From positions 1,736,001 to 1,800,000 of the forward strand of contig NZ_CP063121.1 in the NCBI RefSeq assembly GCF_014931415.1: DNA of 64,000 bases, written 5' to 3'. This stretch comes from Haemophilus parainfluenzae. Lineage in GTDB: Bacteria > Pseudomonadota > Gammaproteobacteria > Enterobacterales > Pasteurellaceae. The position numbers were made by a program, and so were the translations under genes. The notes beneath the pieces are model-generated. The model was not told the DNA's origin and did not search any database. It saw only the letters and a list, made by a program, of their open reading frames with translations. Of the stretch, positions 16,948 through 26,798 are shown in pieces (positions within the stretch are counted from its first letter, which is position 1; every line of letters starts with the position of its first letter).

Positions 16948-18030
16948 ATGAAAAAATTTGCAGGTTTGCTTACTGCCGGTTTAGTTGCCGCTACATTAAC
17001 TGCTTGTAACGACAAAGAAGCCAAGTCTGATGCAACAAAAGCACAGGCTCCAGCAAATGATACTGTGTACTTATATACTTGGACTGAATACGTACCAGAT
17101 GGTCTTTTAGATGACTTCACAAAAGAAACTGGTATCAAAGTTATCGTGGCAAGTCTTGAATCCAATGAGACGATGTATGCCAAAATGAAAACCCAAGGTG
17201 ATGCGGGCGGTTATGATGTTATTGCACCATCTAACTACTTCGTATCTAAAATGGCACGCGAAGGCATGCTACAAGAATTAGATCACAGTAAATTACCTGT
17301 TATCAAAGAATTAGACCCTGATTGGCTCAACAAACCTTATGACAAAGGCAATAAATACTCGCTTCCTCAGTTGTTAGGTGCGCCAGGTATTGCATTTAAT
17401 ACCAATACTTATAAAGGTTCTGACTTCACTTCTTGGGGTGATTTCTGGAAACCTGAATATGCAAACAAAATCCAATTATTGGATGATGCGCGTGAAGTAT
17501 TCAACATTGCATTATTAAAAATTGGTCAAGATCCAAACACCAAAGATCCAGCAATTATCAAGCAAGCTTATGAAGAGTTATTGAAATTACGTCCAAACGT
17601 ACTTTCTTTCAATTCTGATAACCCTGCAAACTCTTTCATCTCTGGTGAAGTAGAATTAGGTCAGTTATGGAATGGTTCTGTACGTATCGCGAAAAAAGAA
17701 CAAGCGCCATTAAATATGGTATTCCCAAAAGAAGGTCCTGTTCTTTGGGTTGATACTTTAGCGATTCCTAAAACCTCTAAAAACCCAGATGGTGCACACA
17801 AGTTAATTAACTACTTGTTAGGTGCAAAAGCAGCGGAGAAATTGACTTTAGCGATCGGTTACCCAACAGCTAACCTTGAAGCGAAAAAAGTCCTTCCAAA
17901 AGAAATTACAGAAGATCCATCTATTTATCCACCAGCAGAAATTCTTCAAAAAAGCTACTGGCAAGATGATGTAGGTGATGCAATCCAATACTATGAACAG
18001 TATTACCAAGAGTTAAAAGCAGCAAAATAA
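16948..18030 (+). CDS. potD: Spermidine/putrescine-binding lipoprotein PotD
   Basis: PotD is the periplasmic polyamine-binding component. The 360-residue precursor begins with a lipoprotein signal, MKKFAGLLTAGLVAATLTAC, with lipobox LTAC and Cys20 as the lipidated residue. The mature part is a type II binding fold with characteristic YLYTWTEYVPDGLLDDF, GYDVIAPSNYFVSKMAREG and ELGQLWNGSVRIAKKE segments. The ATG follows ACGGAGAACAAAG. It is downstream of potABC but beyond a terminator and an attenuator-like hairpin, so it may be expressed at a different level. It ends at a perfect USS palindrome. Confidence 0.95.
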   Translation: MKKFAGLLTAGLVAATLTACNDKEAKSDATKAQAPANDTVYLYTWTEYVPDGLLDDFTKETGIKVIVASLESNETMYAKMKTQGDAGGYDVIAPSNYFVSKMAREGMLQELDHSKLPVIKELDPDWLNKPYDKGNKYSLPQLLGAPGIAFNTNTYKGSDFTSWGDFWKPEYANKIQLLDDAREVFNIALLKIGQDPNTKDPAIIKQAYEELLKLRPNVLSFNSDNPANSFISGEVELGQLWNGSVRIAKKEQAPLNMVFPKEGPVLWVDTLAIPKTSKNPDGAHKLINYLLGAKAAEKLTLAIGYPTANLEAKKVLPKEITEDPSIYPPAEILQKSYWQDDVGDAIQYYEQYYQELKAAK

Positions 18031-18050
18031 TGTGCTTTTAAGTGATAACA

Positions 18051-18082
18051 AAAAGTGCGGTCAAATTTGACCGCACTTTTTT
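18051..18082. terminator. Perfect USS palindrome terminator between potD and rarA
   Basis: AAAAGTGCGGTCAAA and TTTGACCGCACTTTT form a perfect 30-base palindrome (18051-18080) with T-rich flanks on both strands. It separates convergent potD and rarA. Confidence 0.88.
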
Positions 18083-18104
18083 ATATTTACCATTTTCGAA
18101 GAAA

Positions 18105-19445
18105 CTATTTATAGCGTTTTTTTGATGCGTTTTTATCTTGCTCTTGTAAACGTTCAAGTTTTTCTTTAATTTGAATTTCCATCCCTCGATTAGTTGGGAA
18201 ATAATACTGGGTATCTTTCAGTTCCGGTGGAAAGTAATTTTCTCCTGCGGCATAAGCATTTGGCTCATCATGTGCATAACGATATTCAGCACCATAGCCT
18301 AATTCTTTCATTAAAGCCGTTGGCGCATTACGTAAATGAGGCGGTACATCAAAATCAGGAAAATCTTTTGCATGTTGTTTGGCTGCATTAAATGCGTTGT
18401 AAACGGCATTACTTTTCGGTGCTACGGCTAAATAAATAATAGCTTGCGCAATAGCTCGCTCTCCTTCATAAGCGCCCACTCTCGTAAAACAATCCCAAGC
18501 CGCTAGAGCCACTTGCATTGCTCTAGGATCCGCATTACCCACATCTTCTGAAGCTATCGCTAATAAACGTCGAGCAACATAAAGAGGATCGCCGCCTGCA
18601 GTGATAATTCGCGCATACCAGTAAAGCGCAGCATCTGCTGCGGAGCCTCGAATGGATTTATGTAAAGCGGAAATCAAATCATAGAAGCGATCACCTTGTT
18701 TATCAAAACGCGCTTGTCGTTCACCTAATACTTCTTTCAACAAAGTGCGGTCTAATTTTTTACCGTTTTCTGTTTCAGGAGCCATATCCACCATCAATTC
18801 AAGGCAGTTTAAAGCCAGGCGAGCATCACCATTCACATATTCGGCTAATACTTGTAGTAAATTCTCTTCTAAAACTAACCGCTCTTTACCTAATCCTCGC
18901 TCAGGATCAGAAATCGCCTGTTTTAGAACTTGTTCGATTTCAGTAACTGTCAATGACTTGAGTAGATAAACTCTCGCACGAGAAAGCAATGCATTATTTA
19001 ATTCAAAGGAAGGATTTTCCGTTGTCGCACCAATAAAAATAATCGTCCCATCTTCAATATGGGGTAAAAACGCATCTTGTTGGCTTTTATTAAAGCGATG
19101 CACTTCATCCACAAATAAAATCGTTTGGCGATCTGCAAGTCGATTTTGTTTCGCACGCTCAATTGATTCTCGAATTTCTTTCACGCCGCTTGTTACCGCG
19201 GAAATTCGTTCAACTTCTGCATTGATACGATGAGCAATAATTTCCGCCAGTGTTGTTTTACCTGTACCCGGCGGCCCCCACAGAATCATAGAATGAACAT
19301 GCCCTGCTTGAATTGCTTTACGAAGCGGCTTTCCTTCCCCAATTAAATGCGTCTGCCCATAATATTGCTCCAAATTAGTTGGACGCATACGGGCAGCTAA
19401 AGGGCGAAAGTCATTTTCAGCAAAATCAAAATTAAGATTAGACAT
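18105..19445 (-). CDS. rarA: Replication-associated recombination protein A (MgsA/RarA ATPase)
   Basis: RarA is an AAA+ ATPase acting at stalled replication forks, related to clamp-loader subunits and eukaryotic WRNIP1. The 446 residues show Walker [10 protein letters not shown] at about 56-64, Walker [12 protein letters not shown], sensor [12 protein letters not shown], and the C-terminal tetramerisation region including [12 protein letters not shown] and PPHLRNAP. Length equals the E. coli protein (447). It is last in a minus-strand series lrp-ftsK-lolA-rarA, an order conserved in enterics. Confidence 0.96.
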   Translation of the reverse strand: MSNLNFDFAENDFRPLAARMRPTNLEQYYGQTHLIGEGKPLRKAIQAGHVHSMILWGPPGTGKTTLAEIIAHRINAEVERISAVTSGVKEIRESIERAKQNRLADRQTILFVDEVHRFNKSQQDAFLPHIEDGTIIFIGATTENPSFELNNALLSRARVYLLKSLTVTEIEQVLKQAISDPERGLGKERLVLEENLLQVLAEYVNGDARLALNCLELMVDMAPETENGKKLDRTLLKEVLGERQARFDKQGDRFYDLISALHKSIRGSAADAALYWYARIITAGGDPLYVARRLLAIASEDVGNADPRAMQVALAAWDCFTRVGAYEGERAIAQAIIYLAVAPKSNAVYNAFNAAKQHAKDFPDFDVPPHLRNAPTALMKELGYGAEYRYAHDEPNAYAAGENYFPPELKDTQYYFPTNRGMEIQIKEKLERLQEQDKNASKKRYK

Positions 19446-19465
19446 ATTCTTTCCTTAATAAGCAA

Positions 19466-19493
19466 AAGGTGTGAAGATTATCATTCACACCTT
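19466..19493 (-). terminator. Hairpin between lolA and rarA
   Basis: AAGGTGTGAA (19466-19475) and TTCACACCTT (19484-19493) form a 10-bp stem with an 8-base loop. On the minus strand it is followed by TTTTGCTT, only a short T run, so it may be a weak terminator that partly uncouples rarA from lolA. Confidence 0.5.
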
Positions 19494-19498
19494 ATGGA

Positions 19499-20125
19499 TT
19501 ATTTTTTACCTTTACGTTGGTCATCCAATTCAACACCTTTCGGTACGCTAAATTGGAATAAGCTATCAGCTAAGGTTTGGTTTGTAATGTTGCGCAATAC
19601 ATAAAGATTGGTTTGACCATCTTTTTCTGTAGTGCTGAAATTTTTTAACACACCATTTGCATCAACACGAATATCAAATTGTTTAATATTGCTATTTTTC
19701 GCCTTTGGTTTTAACACAAAGGTATCCGCATTCTGTGTCACTGAATATTGATTCCAGTGGCTTTTATCGTTACTGGTTAAAAGTACAAAAGGTGTATTAT
19801 TGACTGCATCCTTCACCCATTGAGCGGTAACTTGTTGCACGAATGGATCGTAATACCAAAGGGTTTTACCATCTGCAATAATTTGTGTTTCTTGCGGTGA
19901 TTTGGTATCCATACGGAAAAGATTTGGGCGTTTAATTTGAAGTTTTCCACTTCCTTGTTGAACGTTTTTACCACCAACAGAAGTCACGGTTTGAGAGAAA
20001 TCAGCACTCAATACTGTCACTTGATTTAAGCGATTCTGCAACTCATCTGCCGCATCGGCAAAAGCAAAACTACTCGCACTCAACAGTACAGTAAGTGCGG
20101 TCATTTTTAATAATGTTTTTTTCAT
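19499..20125 (-). CDS. lolA: Outer-membrane lipoprotein carrier protein LolA
   Basis: LolA shuttles lipoproteins across the periplasm from the LolCDE release complex to the outer-membrane acceptor LolB, whose gene is at 30115-30738. The 208-residue precursor has a cleavable signal [20 protein letters not shown] ending AFA before DAADELQ, then the half-barrel fold with [30 protein letters not shown] strands and a YDPFVQQV segment. Length matches the family (203-206). It lies 36 bp downstream of ftsK in the same direction. Confidence 0.95.
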   Translation of the reverse strand: MKKTLLKMTALTVLLSASSFAFADAADELQNRLNQVTVLSADFSQTVTSVGGKNVQQGSGKLQIKRPNLFRMDTKSPQETQIIADGKTLWYYDPFVQQVTAQWVKDAVNNTPFVLLTSNDKSHWNQYSVTQNADTFVLKPKAKNSNIKQFDIRVDANGVLKNFSTTEKDGQTNLYVLRNITNQTLADSLFQFSVPKGVELDDQRKGKK

Positions 20126-20161
20126 TCTACTTTCCTTTTTGTAAAGTGAAACTTAAGAGAA

Positions 20162-22951
20162 TTAATATTCGGAACGTCGAGCTAAAATTTCTCGTTTTCC
20201 ATTTTTCATTGGGCCTAAAATGCCTTGTTCTTCAAGCTGATCCATAATTCTAGCCGCTCGGTTAAACCCAACACTAAATTTACGTTGAACATAAGAAGTC
20301 GATGTATTGCCTGTGCTTAAGACAAACTCAACGACGTCATCAAATAATGCATCAAGATCGCCACTACTTGCAGTTGATTTTTCACCTGAGTCTTCATCAT
20401 CCGCGCCATCTAAAATACCATCAATATAATTCGGTTTACCACGTGCACGCCAATCATCTGCTACACGGGCCACCTCATCATCACTCATAAAGGCACCATG
20501 TACCCGAACAAGATCCGAAGAACCTTGACCTGAATATAACATATCACCACGGCCCAATAAGGCTTCTGCACCGCCCTGATCCAGAATCGTTCTAGAGTCA
20601 ATTTTACTTGCTACAGTAAAGGCGATACGGCTTGGAATGTTAGCCTTAATCAAACCTGTAATCACATCTACTGATGGGCGTTGTGTGGCTAAAATCAGGT
20701 GAATACCAATTGCACGAGCTTTTTGTGCTAAGCGCGCAATTAACTCTTCAATTTGTTTACCCGCAACCATCATTAAGTCTGCAAACTCATCAACGATCAC
20801 GACAATATAACTCAATTTTTCTAATGGAGGTGGCATCTTATCCATTGTATCGCCAGGCTTCCAAATTGGGTTTGGAATTGGCATATTGAGTTTTTCATAT
20901 TCTTCAATTTTTTCGTTATACCCTTCAATGTTACGCACACGTAAGGCTGACAACAATTGATAGCGGCGTTCCATTTCTTCTACGCACCAACGCAGTGCAT
21001 TTGCCGCTTTCTTCATATCCGTCACTACTGGGGTAAGTAAGTGTGGAATATCGTTATAAATAGAAAGCTCAACCACTTTCGGGTCAATCATAATAAATTT
21101 CACTTGATCCGGTGTTACGCGGAAAAGCAAACTTAAAATCATGGTGTTCACCCCAACAGACTTACCTGAGCCAGTCGAACCCGCCACAAGCAAGTGAGGC
21201 ATTTTAGCCAAATCAACCACTACAGGTTTTCCGCTAATATCTTTACCCAAAGCCATTGAAAGCAATGATGTTGAGGAACGGAATTCGTTGCTATCGAGTA
21301 CATCACGCAATGGCACTATTTGACGGTGTGCATTTGGCGTTTCAATACCAATATAAGGTTTGCCAGGAATCACTTCTGCTACACGAATCGCGCGGAACAT
21401 TAAAGCACGGGCTAAATCTGTATCAATACTGGTTACTTTCGATGCTTTTACACCCGGTTGTAATTCAAGCTCATAGCGAGTCACCACAGGGCCAACTAAC
21501 ACATCTTGTACCGTAGCTTTGACATTAAAATTCTTTAATTGTTGTTCTATACGTGCGGATGTGTCTAAAATTTCTTCACGCGTAATGTCTTGAGCCTGTG
21601 TAGGACGATGCTCAAGTAAATCCAAGCTTGGTAATGGTGTTGTTGGTTTTTCACGTTTATTCGTTGGTTGTTGGAATGCTGGGTGAATAAGCGTATCAGA
21701 ATACGGCTTATAGGTTGTTTCAGTTGCATTCTCAATATGAATTTCACGCTCTTTAACTGGAGAAGCTGTTGGCTCATTCAAGATCACTTTTAATGCATCT
21801 TCAGCATTTGAGGCTTTCGCACGCACTTCCATTTCGTGCAAACGCGCTTGCTCTTGTGCGGCAAACTGACGTGCCAATTCATCTTCTAAACCATCATTTT
21901 CTGATTCTAAAGGTTCATCATAAGTTGGATAAAGTGCGGTTGTATTTTCAGGTGTTTTAAGTGACACTTTTGGCATCACATTTTCTTCAAAAATGTCATC
22001 TGATTCATCCACACTTTGATGATTCACTTGCGGATTTTTCCATGTGGCTGAAAAATCTTCTTTTGTCGGTAATTCAACAGAAGAAACCGCAGAAATAGAT
22101 ACATTCGGTAAATTGTCTGATTCAACCGTGAAACCTTTAAACTTATCTTCTAATTTTTCAACATCTGCAGGCTCTGAAGCACTCGGTGAGGATAGTCCAC
22201 TGATATTAATCAGTTGTTCTGGCTTAACAAAGGTATTCTCAGATACCTCCTCTTTTTTATCTTCCGCTGGTTCGCTTTCCAATTGAGAATCTGAGAAAGC
22301 GAGTTGTTGAGGTGTTTCAATCACAATTTGTTCAAGATCATCTACAGAAGTATGCTCTGTTTGCTCTTCTTCTGCCGGCTGATTTTTCATGGTTAGCCAA
22401 TGGTAGAATTTCACAATTAAACGAATTAATGATGCACCAGAACAGAAAATAAAGCCCACTACCGCACAGATAAAGCCGACTAAAATACAGCCAAACTTGC
22501 CGAGTGTAGGATATAAGTTCACTACTAAACTGCCTCCAAATACACCACCAGCTAAATAGTAGTTCGTATTTGAAAGCAACAATGTGGCCATCATAGTTAA
22601 ACCAACGATGAGAGCAATAAAACCAAAGGAACGTAATGCAATGCGAGTTGCCGAGAGAGAATGAACCGCTTTGGTTTTCAGTAAATAAATCGGTACGATA
22701 AAAATGACAAATGGAATGAGGTGACCAACATAGCCGAGAAAAACAAAAAACGCATCAATCAACCAAGCGCCAAAAGCACCGGCTTTATTGATAGTTTCAG
22801 TTTGAAAACTTGCTGTAGACCAAGAGTTATCTAATGGCGTATAGCTTGACCATGCCACGATTAAATATAAACCTAAAAGTGCGGTCAATCCGAGTAACAA
22901 TTCTGCTAAATATTGTTTCGGTGTAAATCGTTTTGTAATTCGCTTAATCAT
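20162..22951 (-). CDS. ftsK: DNA translocase FtsK
   Basis: FtsK couples division to chromosome dimer resolution: its N-terminus sits in the divisome and its motor pumps DNA towards dif/XerCD. The 929-residue protein has four N-terminal membrane helices (about 20-190), an acidic Pro/Glu-rich linker of only ~230 residues (much shorter than in E. coli), the motor with Walker A VAGSTGSGKSVGVN and Walker B IVVIVDEFADLMMV, and a C-terminal gamma winged-helix domain (SVGFNRAARIMDQLEEQGI) that reads polarity sequences. The start lies only 2 bp after the lrp stop with no obvious Shine-Dalgarno of its own, so translation is probably coupled to lrp. Confidence 0.96.
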   Translation of the reverse strand: MIKRITKRFTPKQYLAELLLGLTALLGLYLIVAWSSYTPLDNSWSTASFQTETINKAGAFGAWLIDAFFVFLGYVGHLIPFVIFIVPIYLLKTKAVHSLSATRIALRSFGFIALIVGLTMMATLLLSNTNYYLAGGVFGGSLVVNLYPTLGKFGCILVGFICAVVGFIFCSGASLIRLIVKFYHWLTMKNQPAEEEQTEHTSVDDLEQIVIETPQQLAFSDSQLESEPAEDKKEEVSENTFVKPEQLINISGLSSPSASEPADVEKLEDKFKGFTVESDNLPNVSISAVSSVELPTKEDFSATWKNPQVNHQSVDESDDIFEENVMPKVSLKTPENTTALYPTYDEPLESENDGLEDELARQFAAQEQARLHEMEVRAKASNAEDALKVILNEPTASPVKEREIHIENATETTYKPYSDTLIHPAFQQPTNKREKPTTPLPSLDLLEHRPTQAQDITREEILDTSARIEQQLKNFNVKATVQDVLVGPVVTRYELELQPGVKASKVTSIDTDLARALMFRAIRVAEVIPGKPYIGIETPNAHRQIVPLRDVLDSNEFRSSTSLLSMALGKDISGKPVVVDLAKMPHLLVAGSTGSGKSVGVNTMILSLLFRVTPDQVKFIMIDPKVVELSIYNDIPHLLTPVVTDMKKAANALRWCVEEMERRYQLLSALRVRNIEGYNEKIEEYEKLNMPIPNPIWKPGDTMDKMPPPLEKLSYIVVIVDEFADLMMVAGKQIEELIARLAQKARAIGIHLILATQRPSVDVITGLIKANIPSRIAFTVASKIDSRTILDQGGAEALLGRGDMLYSGQGSSDLVRVHGAFMSDDEVARVADDWRARGKPNYIDGILDGADDEDSGEKSTASSGDLDALFDDVVEFVLSTGNTSTSYVQRKFSVGFNRAARIMDQLEEQGILGPMKNGKREILARRSEY

Positions 22952-22953
22952 TT

Positions 22954-23433
22954 TTATTTTAGTACGAGATAATTAGTTTGTTTCACTTCTTCCATGACGA
23001 CATAAGTTCGAGTGTCATTCACACCGGGTAAGCGCAATAAGGTGGTACCCAATAATTTTCGATATGCCGCCATATCTGCTACACGTGTTTTGAGTAAATA
23101 ATCGAAATCACCTGATACCAAATGACATTCGAGAATTTCATCAAGCGCTTGAATCGCAGCATTAAACTCTTCGAAAACATCAGGTTTACCACGCACAAGC
23201 GTGATTTCAACAATAACCAATAAAGGCGCATCCAGTAATTCAGGATTTAAAAGTGCCCGATAACCCATAATCACACCTTGTTTTTCTAAGCGTTTTACCC
23301 TTTCTAAACAAGGTGTTGGCGATAACCCCACTTTCTTTGATAAATCGATATTAGAGATTTTACCGTTGCGTTGTAATTCATTTAAGATTTTGATATCAAT
23401 GCTATCCAACGCTTTATTTAATTTCTTTTCCAT
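22954..23433 (-). CDS. lrp: Leucine-responsive regulatory protein
   Basis: Lrp is a global feast/famine regulator of amino-acid metabolism and transport. The 159 residues show an N-terminal helix-turn-helix (LDSIDIKILNELQRNGKISN, then DLSKKVGLSPTPCLERVKRLE) and a C-terminal RAM/AsnC effector domain with GDFDYLLKTRVADMAAYRKL. It is close to E. coli Lrp (164). Only 2 bp separate it from ftsK, a far tighter arrangement than in E. coli, suggesting ftsK is expressed mainly from the lrp transcript. An AAAGG box precedes the ATG. Confidence 0.95.
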   Translation of the reverse strand: MEKKLNKALDSIDIKILNELQRNGKISNIDLSKKVGLSPTPCLERVKRLEKQGVIMGYRALLNPELLDAPLLVIVEITLVRGKPDVFEEFNAAIQALDEILECHLVSGDFDYLLKTRVADMAAYRKLLGTTLLRLPGVNDTRTYVVMEEVKQTNYLVLK

Positions 23434-23515
23434 AACCTTTCCTTATGTATGGCGCATATTCTATCTAATTTATCAAAAACTTTCAGTAATCAGACAACAA
23501 TAGGACAACGTTTTT

Positions 23516-24895
23516 TTAGAAATTATCCAAAATGGCGAGCGCATCAGCGAGTTTTTTCACCGTAAAAACTTCCATATTTTCAACCGCACTTTTCGGCTTA
23601 TTGGCAAAAGGCACGATCGCGCGTTTAAAACCATGTTTTGCCGCTTCACTAATGCGTTCTTGACCACTGGTTACCGGACGAATTTCACCCGCTAACCCTA
23701 CTTCACCAAAGACAACTAAATCTTGTGGCAATGGGCGATTACGAAAACTCGAAATTAATGCAAGTAATAACGCAAGATCAGCTCCAGTTTCCCCGACTTT
23801 TACCCCACCAACGACATTCACAAAAACATCTTGATCCGACATTTGTAATCCACCATGACGATGCAATACCGCAAGCAATAAGGCTAAACGATTTTGCTCT
23901 AACCCTACCGCCACACGACGCGGATTTGCAAGCATGGAATGATCCACCAATGCTTGAATTTCGACTAAAAGCGGACGCGTTCCTTCCCAAAGCACCATGA
24001 CCGAACTGCCCGGTGTTTGTTCATCTCCTCGACTTAAGAAAATCGCTGATGGGTTTTTCACCTCTCGCAAGCCTTGCTCGGTCATACCAAATACGCCCAG
24101 CTCATTCACCGCACCAAAACGGTTTTTATGGCTACGTAACGTACGGAAACGGGAATCAGCCTCCCCTTCCAGCAATAACGAACAGTCAATGGCATGTTCC
24201 AATACTTTCGGACCCGCAAGAGTGCCGTCTTTCGTGACGTGTCCAACCATAATGATGGCGACTTGTCGAGTTTTCGCATAACGAGTCAGGAAAGAGGCAC
24301 ATTCACGCACTTGTGCCACACTTCCTGGAGAGGATTGAATATCCGAAAGATGCATAACCTGAATCGAGTCCACTACAATAATTTGAGGTTTTAACTGATC
24401 CGCTAGATTACAAATTTGCTCAACCGATGTTTCAGATAACATATTTAATTTATCTGTCGGCAAATTTAAGCGATTAGCACGCATCGCCACTTGTTGAAGT
24501 GACTCTTCCCCCGTCACATAAAGTGCGGTCATATTTTTTGCTAATCCGCACATGACTTGAAGTAACAAGGTACTTTTCCCCGCACCAGGATGTCCACCAA
24601 TTAAAATGGCACTTCCCGGTACGATCCCGCCACCTAACACGCGATCTAATTCTTTAAATCCACTGGTGAAACGCGGTGTCTCTTGCAAACTAATTTCAGA
24701 AAGCGTTTGTATTTTTGCGCGAGTTTCTCCTGCATACCCGCTAAAACGATCATTTTTTGTGGAATTTGAGGCTGAAATTAACCGCACTTCACTAATCGTA
24801 TTCCACGCCTTACAGGCAGAACACTGCCCTTGCCAGCGCGAAAATTCCGCGCCACAATCATTACATACATAAGCAGTTTTAGGAGCTTTTGCCAT
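23516..24895 (-). CDS. radA: DNA repair protein RadA (Sms)
   Basis: RadA is a RecA-related, DnaB-like hexameric helicase that helps process recombination intermediates; in naturally transformable bacteria it extends D-loops during transformation, relevant for this uptake-signal-rich genome. The 459 residues have an N-terminal C4 zinc finger (Cys11, Cys14, Cys25, Cys28), Walker A GGHPGAGKST at about 97, the RadA-specific KNRFG motif in LRSHKNRFGAVNE, and a C-terminal Lon-protease-like domain lacking protease function. Length equals E. coli RadA (460). It follows the CYTH gene by 26 bp. Confidence 0.96.
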   Translation of the reverse strand: MAKAPKTAYVCNDCGAEFSRWQGQCSACKAWNTISEVRLISASNSTKNDRFSGYAGETRAKIQTLSEISLQETPRFTSGFKELDRVLGGGIVPGSAILIGGHPGAGKSTLLLQVMCGLAKNMTALYVTGEESLQQVAMRANRLNLPTDKLNMLSETSVEQICNLADQLKPQIIVVDSIQVMHLSDIQSSPGSVAQVRECASFLTRYAKTRQVAIIMVGHVTKDGTLAGPKVLEHAIDCSLLLEGEADSRFRTLRSHKNRFGAVNELGVFGMTEQGLREVKNPSAIFLSRGDEQTPGSSVMVLWEGTRPLLVEIQALVDHSMLANPRRVAVGLEQNRLALLLAVLHRHGGLQMSDQDVFVNVVGGVKVGETGADLALLLALISSFRNRPLPQDLVVFGEVGLAGEIRPVTSGQERISEAAKHGFKRAIVPFANKPKSAVENMEVFTVKKLADALAILDNF

Positions 24896-24921
24896 TTTTA
24901 CTATCCTTTAGAGAAGCCGTT

Positions 24922-25944
24922 TTACGCCATCAACATCATTAAGCCAAGCATTCTTTCAAAATACGCGCGGCTCTTTAACAACGCTTTTAGCTTCTCAATA
25001 GTTTGAAAATTATCCTTTGTTTCACTATGAAAGGTAATCAAGCCTTTTATTTCATTAAGAAAAAATTGATTACTTGCTAATAACTCAGCTGATCGATTTT
25101 CTTCCAGTTTTTCAAACAGGGCTTTGTTGTCATCATAATAATGATAAAGATTGAAAAATGCGCCCACACGTTCAACAGTTTTCATAAAATCAAACGCAAA
25201 CACATCAGTTGGAAATGAGAGGGTTTCTTCAATCAATTGCTGTTCCATTTTCATGACAGCACTTAATTGTTCGCGAGAATCAACCGCACTTCCCTCACGT
25301 TCCTCTTTTAAGAAATCACGCCATTTGTTTAACCAATCAATCAGCAGTGGTTTGCTACCTAATTGATAGCCTCGTTTCGCTTTGCTTGCTGAACTAAAAT
25401 AAATATCCTGTTCAAAAGGTAAAAGTGAGACAAAATGGAAAAGATCTGAAACGAGCCCTTCTTTTAATTCAAATTCAATTTCACAAATAGGCTGTATTTT
25501 TTCTCCCGATAAAATTTTCCCTTGATCAAAGGCTACTTCAATTTTTGATGCACCAAACGCAATTAACCAGAAAGTGCGGTTAAAATCTGTTGAGAAAATC
25601 GGTTGTAATGTAGCGGAAGGTAAGTTTTCAAATGGATACAATGAGGTTAACTGTTCCGTTGTGGGTACTGAATTATCAGGTAGAGATAAATTGTATTCTG
25701 GACGGCTATGCAATCCACCAACCACTTTTCCGTCTGTTTTTAAAGTGAGTGTGAAATCATTATTTTCCTGACGGACACGCAATCCCATTTTTTGTTTAGC
25801 CAAAAAATGGTCAGGATAATCGAAATAGGTATTTCCCAGAAAGACTGTATTTTGCTCTAAAATATTGAATTGATTGAGATGTGTTTTTAGGGTATCGAAA
25901 GCATCAGAGGTAACTGCAAGCTTTAATTCAACTTCATTACTCAT
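24922..25944 (-). CDS. CYTH-domain protein (YgiF-like inorganic triphosphatase family)
   Basis: CYTH proteins bind triphosphates within a tunnel; E. coli YgiF hydrolyses inorganic triphosphate. The N-terminal domain begins with the hallmark ExExK motif (SNEVELKLAV) and continues with RVRQENNDFTLTLKTDGKVVGGLHSRPEYN and CEIEFELKEG, covering about residues 1-195. The rest is helical and acidic and may be a reduced CHAD-like domain; at 340 residues the protein is about 90 shorter than YgiF (433). The frame is open to 25998, but the ATG at 25944 directly precedes the CYTH motif and has an AAGGAAA box. It is the first gene of a pair with radA. The substrate is inferred only from the family. Confidence 0.82.
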   Translation of the reverse strand: MSNEVELKLAVTSDAFDTLKTHLNQFNILEQNTVFLGNTYFDYPDHFLAKQKMGLRVRQENNDFTLTLKTDGKVVGGLHSRPEYNLSLPDNSVPTTEQLTSLYPFENLPSATLQPIFSTDFNRTFWLIAFGASKIEVAFDQGKILSGEKIQPICEIEFELKEGLVSDLFHFVSLLPFEQDIYFSSASKAKRGYQLGSKPLLIDWLNKWRDFLKEEREGSAVDSREQLSAVMKMEQQLIEETLSFPTDVFAFDFMKTVERVGAFFNLYHYYDDNKALFEKLEENRSAELLASNQFFLNEIKGLITFHSETKDNFQTIEKLKALLKSRAYFERMLGLMMLMA

Positions 25945-26082
25945 TTTATTTTTCCTTATCACTTTTAACTGTTTAAATATACAGATAATTTTATACAAAT
26001 CAAGATCTTTTTCGTGTATTTCCTTATAAAATCAGGTAATATGCAACCGAAATTTTAACCCTTGTTATGGAGTAAAACACCT

Positions 26083-26763
26083 ATGGCAATGAATAATATT
26101 CTCGGATTATTTGCCCATTCTCCTTTAAAACCACTGCAGAAACATTCTGACAAAGTGACTGAATGTTGTGATTTATTAATTCCATTCTTCCAACATACCT
26201 TTGTAAAACAATGGGATGATGCAGAAAAAACACGTCTAGACATTTCTCAATGTGAACGTGAAGCAGATAGTTTAAAACGCGAAATCCGTTTGAAATTGCC
26301 TCGCGGTTTATTTTTACCCATTGATCGTACCGACTTACTCGAATTAGTTACCCAACAAGACAAATTAGCTAACTATGCTAAAGACATTGCTGGTCGTATG
26401 ATTGGTCGCCAATTTGGAATTCCTGAAGAAATGCAGGAAGAATTTTTGCACTATGTGAAACGTAGTTTAGATTCTATTCATCAAGCTCATTTAGTGATTG
26501 AAGAAATGGATAAACTACTTGAAACCGGTTTTAAAGGTCGTGAATTAAAGTTAGTAAACCATATGATTCAAGAGCTAGACAGCATTGAAGATGATACGGA
26601 TCAAATGCAAATTAAATTGCGTAAAATGCTCTACACGATTGAAAGTCGTTATAACCCTATTGATGTAATGTTCTTATATAAAATCATCGAATGGGTAGGC
26701 GTATTAGCCGATCAAGCTCAACGTGTAGGATCTCGCATTGAATTGATGCTAGCCCGTTCCTAA
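26083..26763 (+). CDS. PhoU-like DUF47/TIGR00153 family protein
   Basis: This 226-residue all-helical protein belongs to the DUF47 (UPF0111) family, related to PhoU and typically encoded directly before a low-affinity Pit phosphate permease, as here (pit starts 35 bp downstream). Recognisable stretches are LFAHSPLKPLQKHSDKV at the N-terminus and IDRTDLLELVTQQDKLANYA in the middle. It is presumably a cytoplasmic modulator of the permease; direct biochemical knowledge is limited. The frame opens at a TTG at 26062, but the ATG at 26083 after TATGGAG gives the usual MAMNNILG start. Confidence 0.88.
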   Translation: MAMNNILGLFAHSPLKPLQKHSDKVTECCDLLIPFFQHTFVKQWDDAEKTRLDISQCEREADSLKREIRLKLPRGLFLPIDRTDLLELVTQQDKLANYAKDIAGRMIGRQFGIPEEMQEEFLHYVKRSLDSIHQAHLVIEEMDKLLETGFKGRELKLVNHMIQELDSIEDDTDQMQIKLRKMLYTIESRYNPIDVMFLYKIIEWVGVLADQAQRVGSRIELMLARS

Positions 26764-26798
26764 TTTTGACGACATTAACTACAACATAGGAAATCACT

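Noticed and set aside
20302..22286. Several plus-strand frames of 60-90 codons inside ftsK
   Set aside because: They are shadows opposite a full-length conserved gene and show no family features or start signals.
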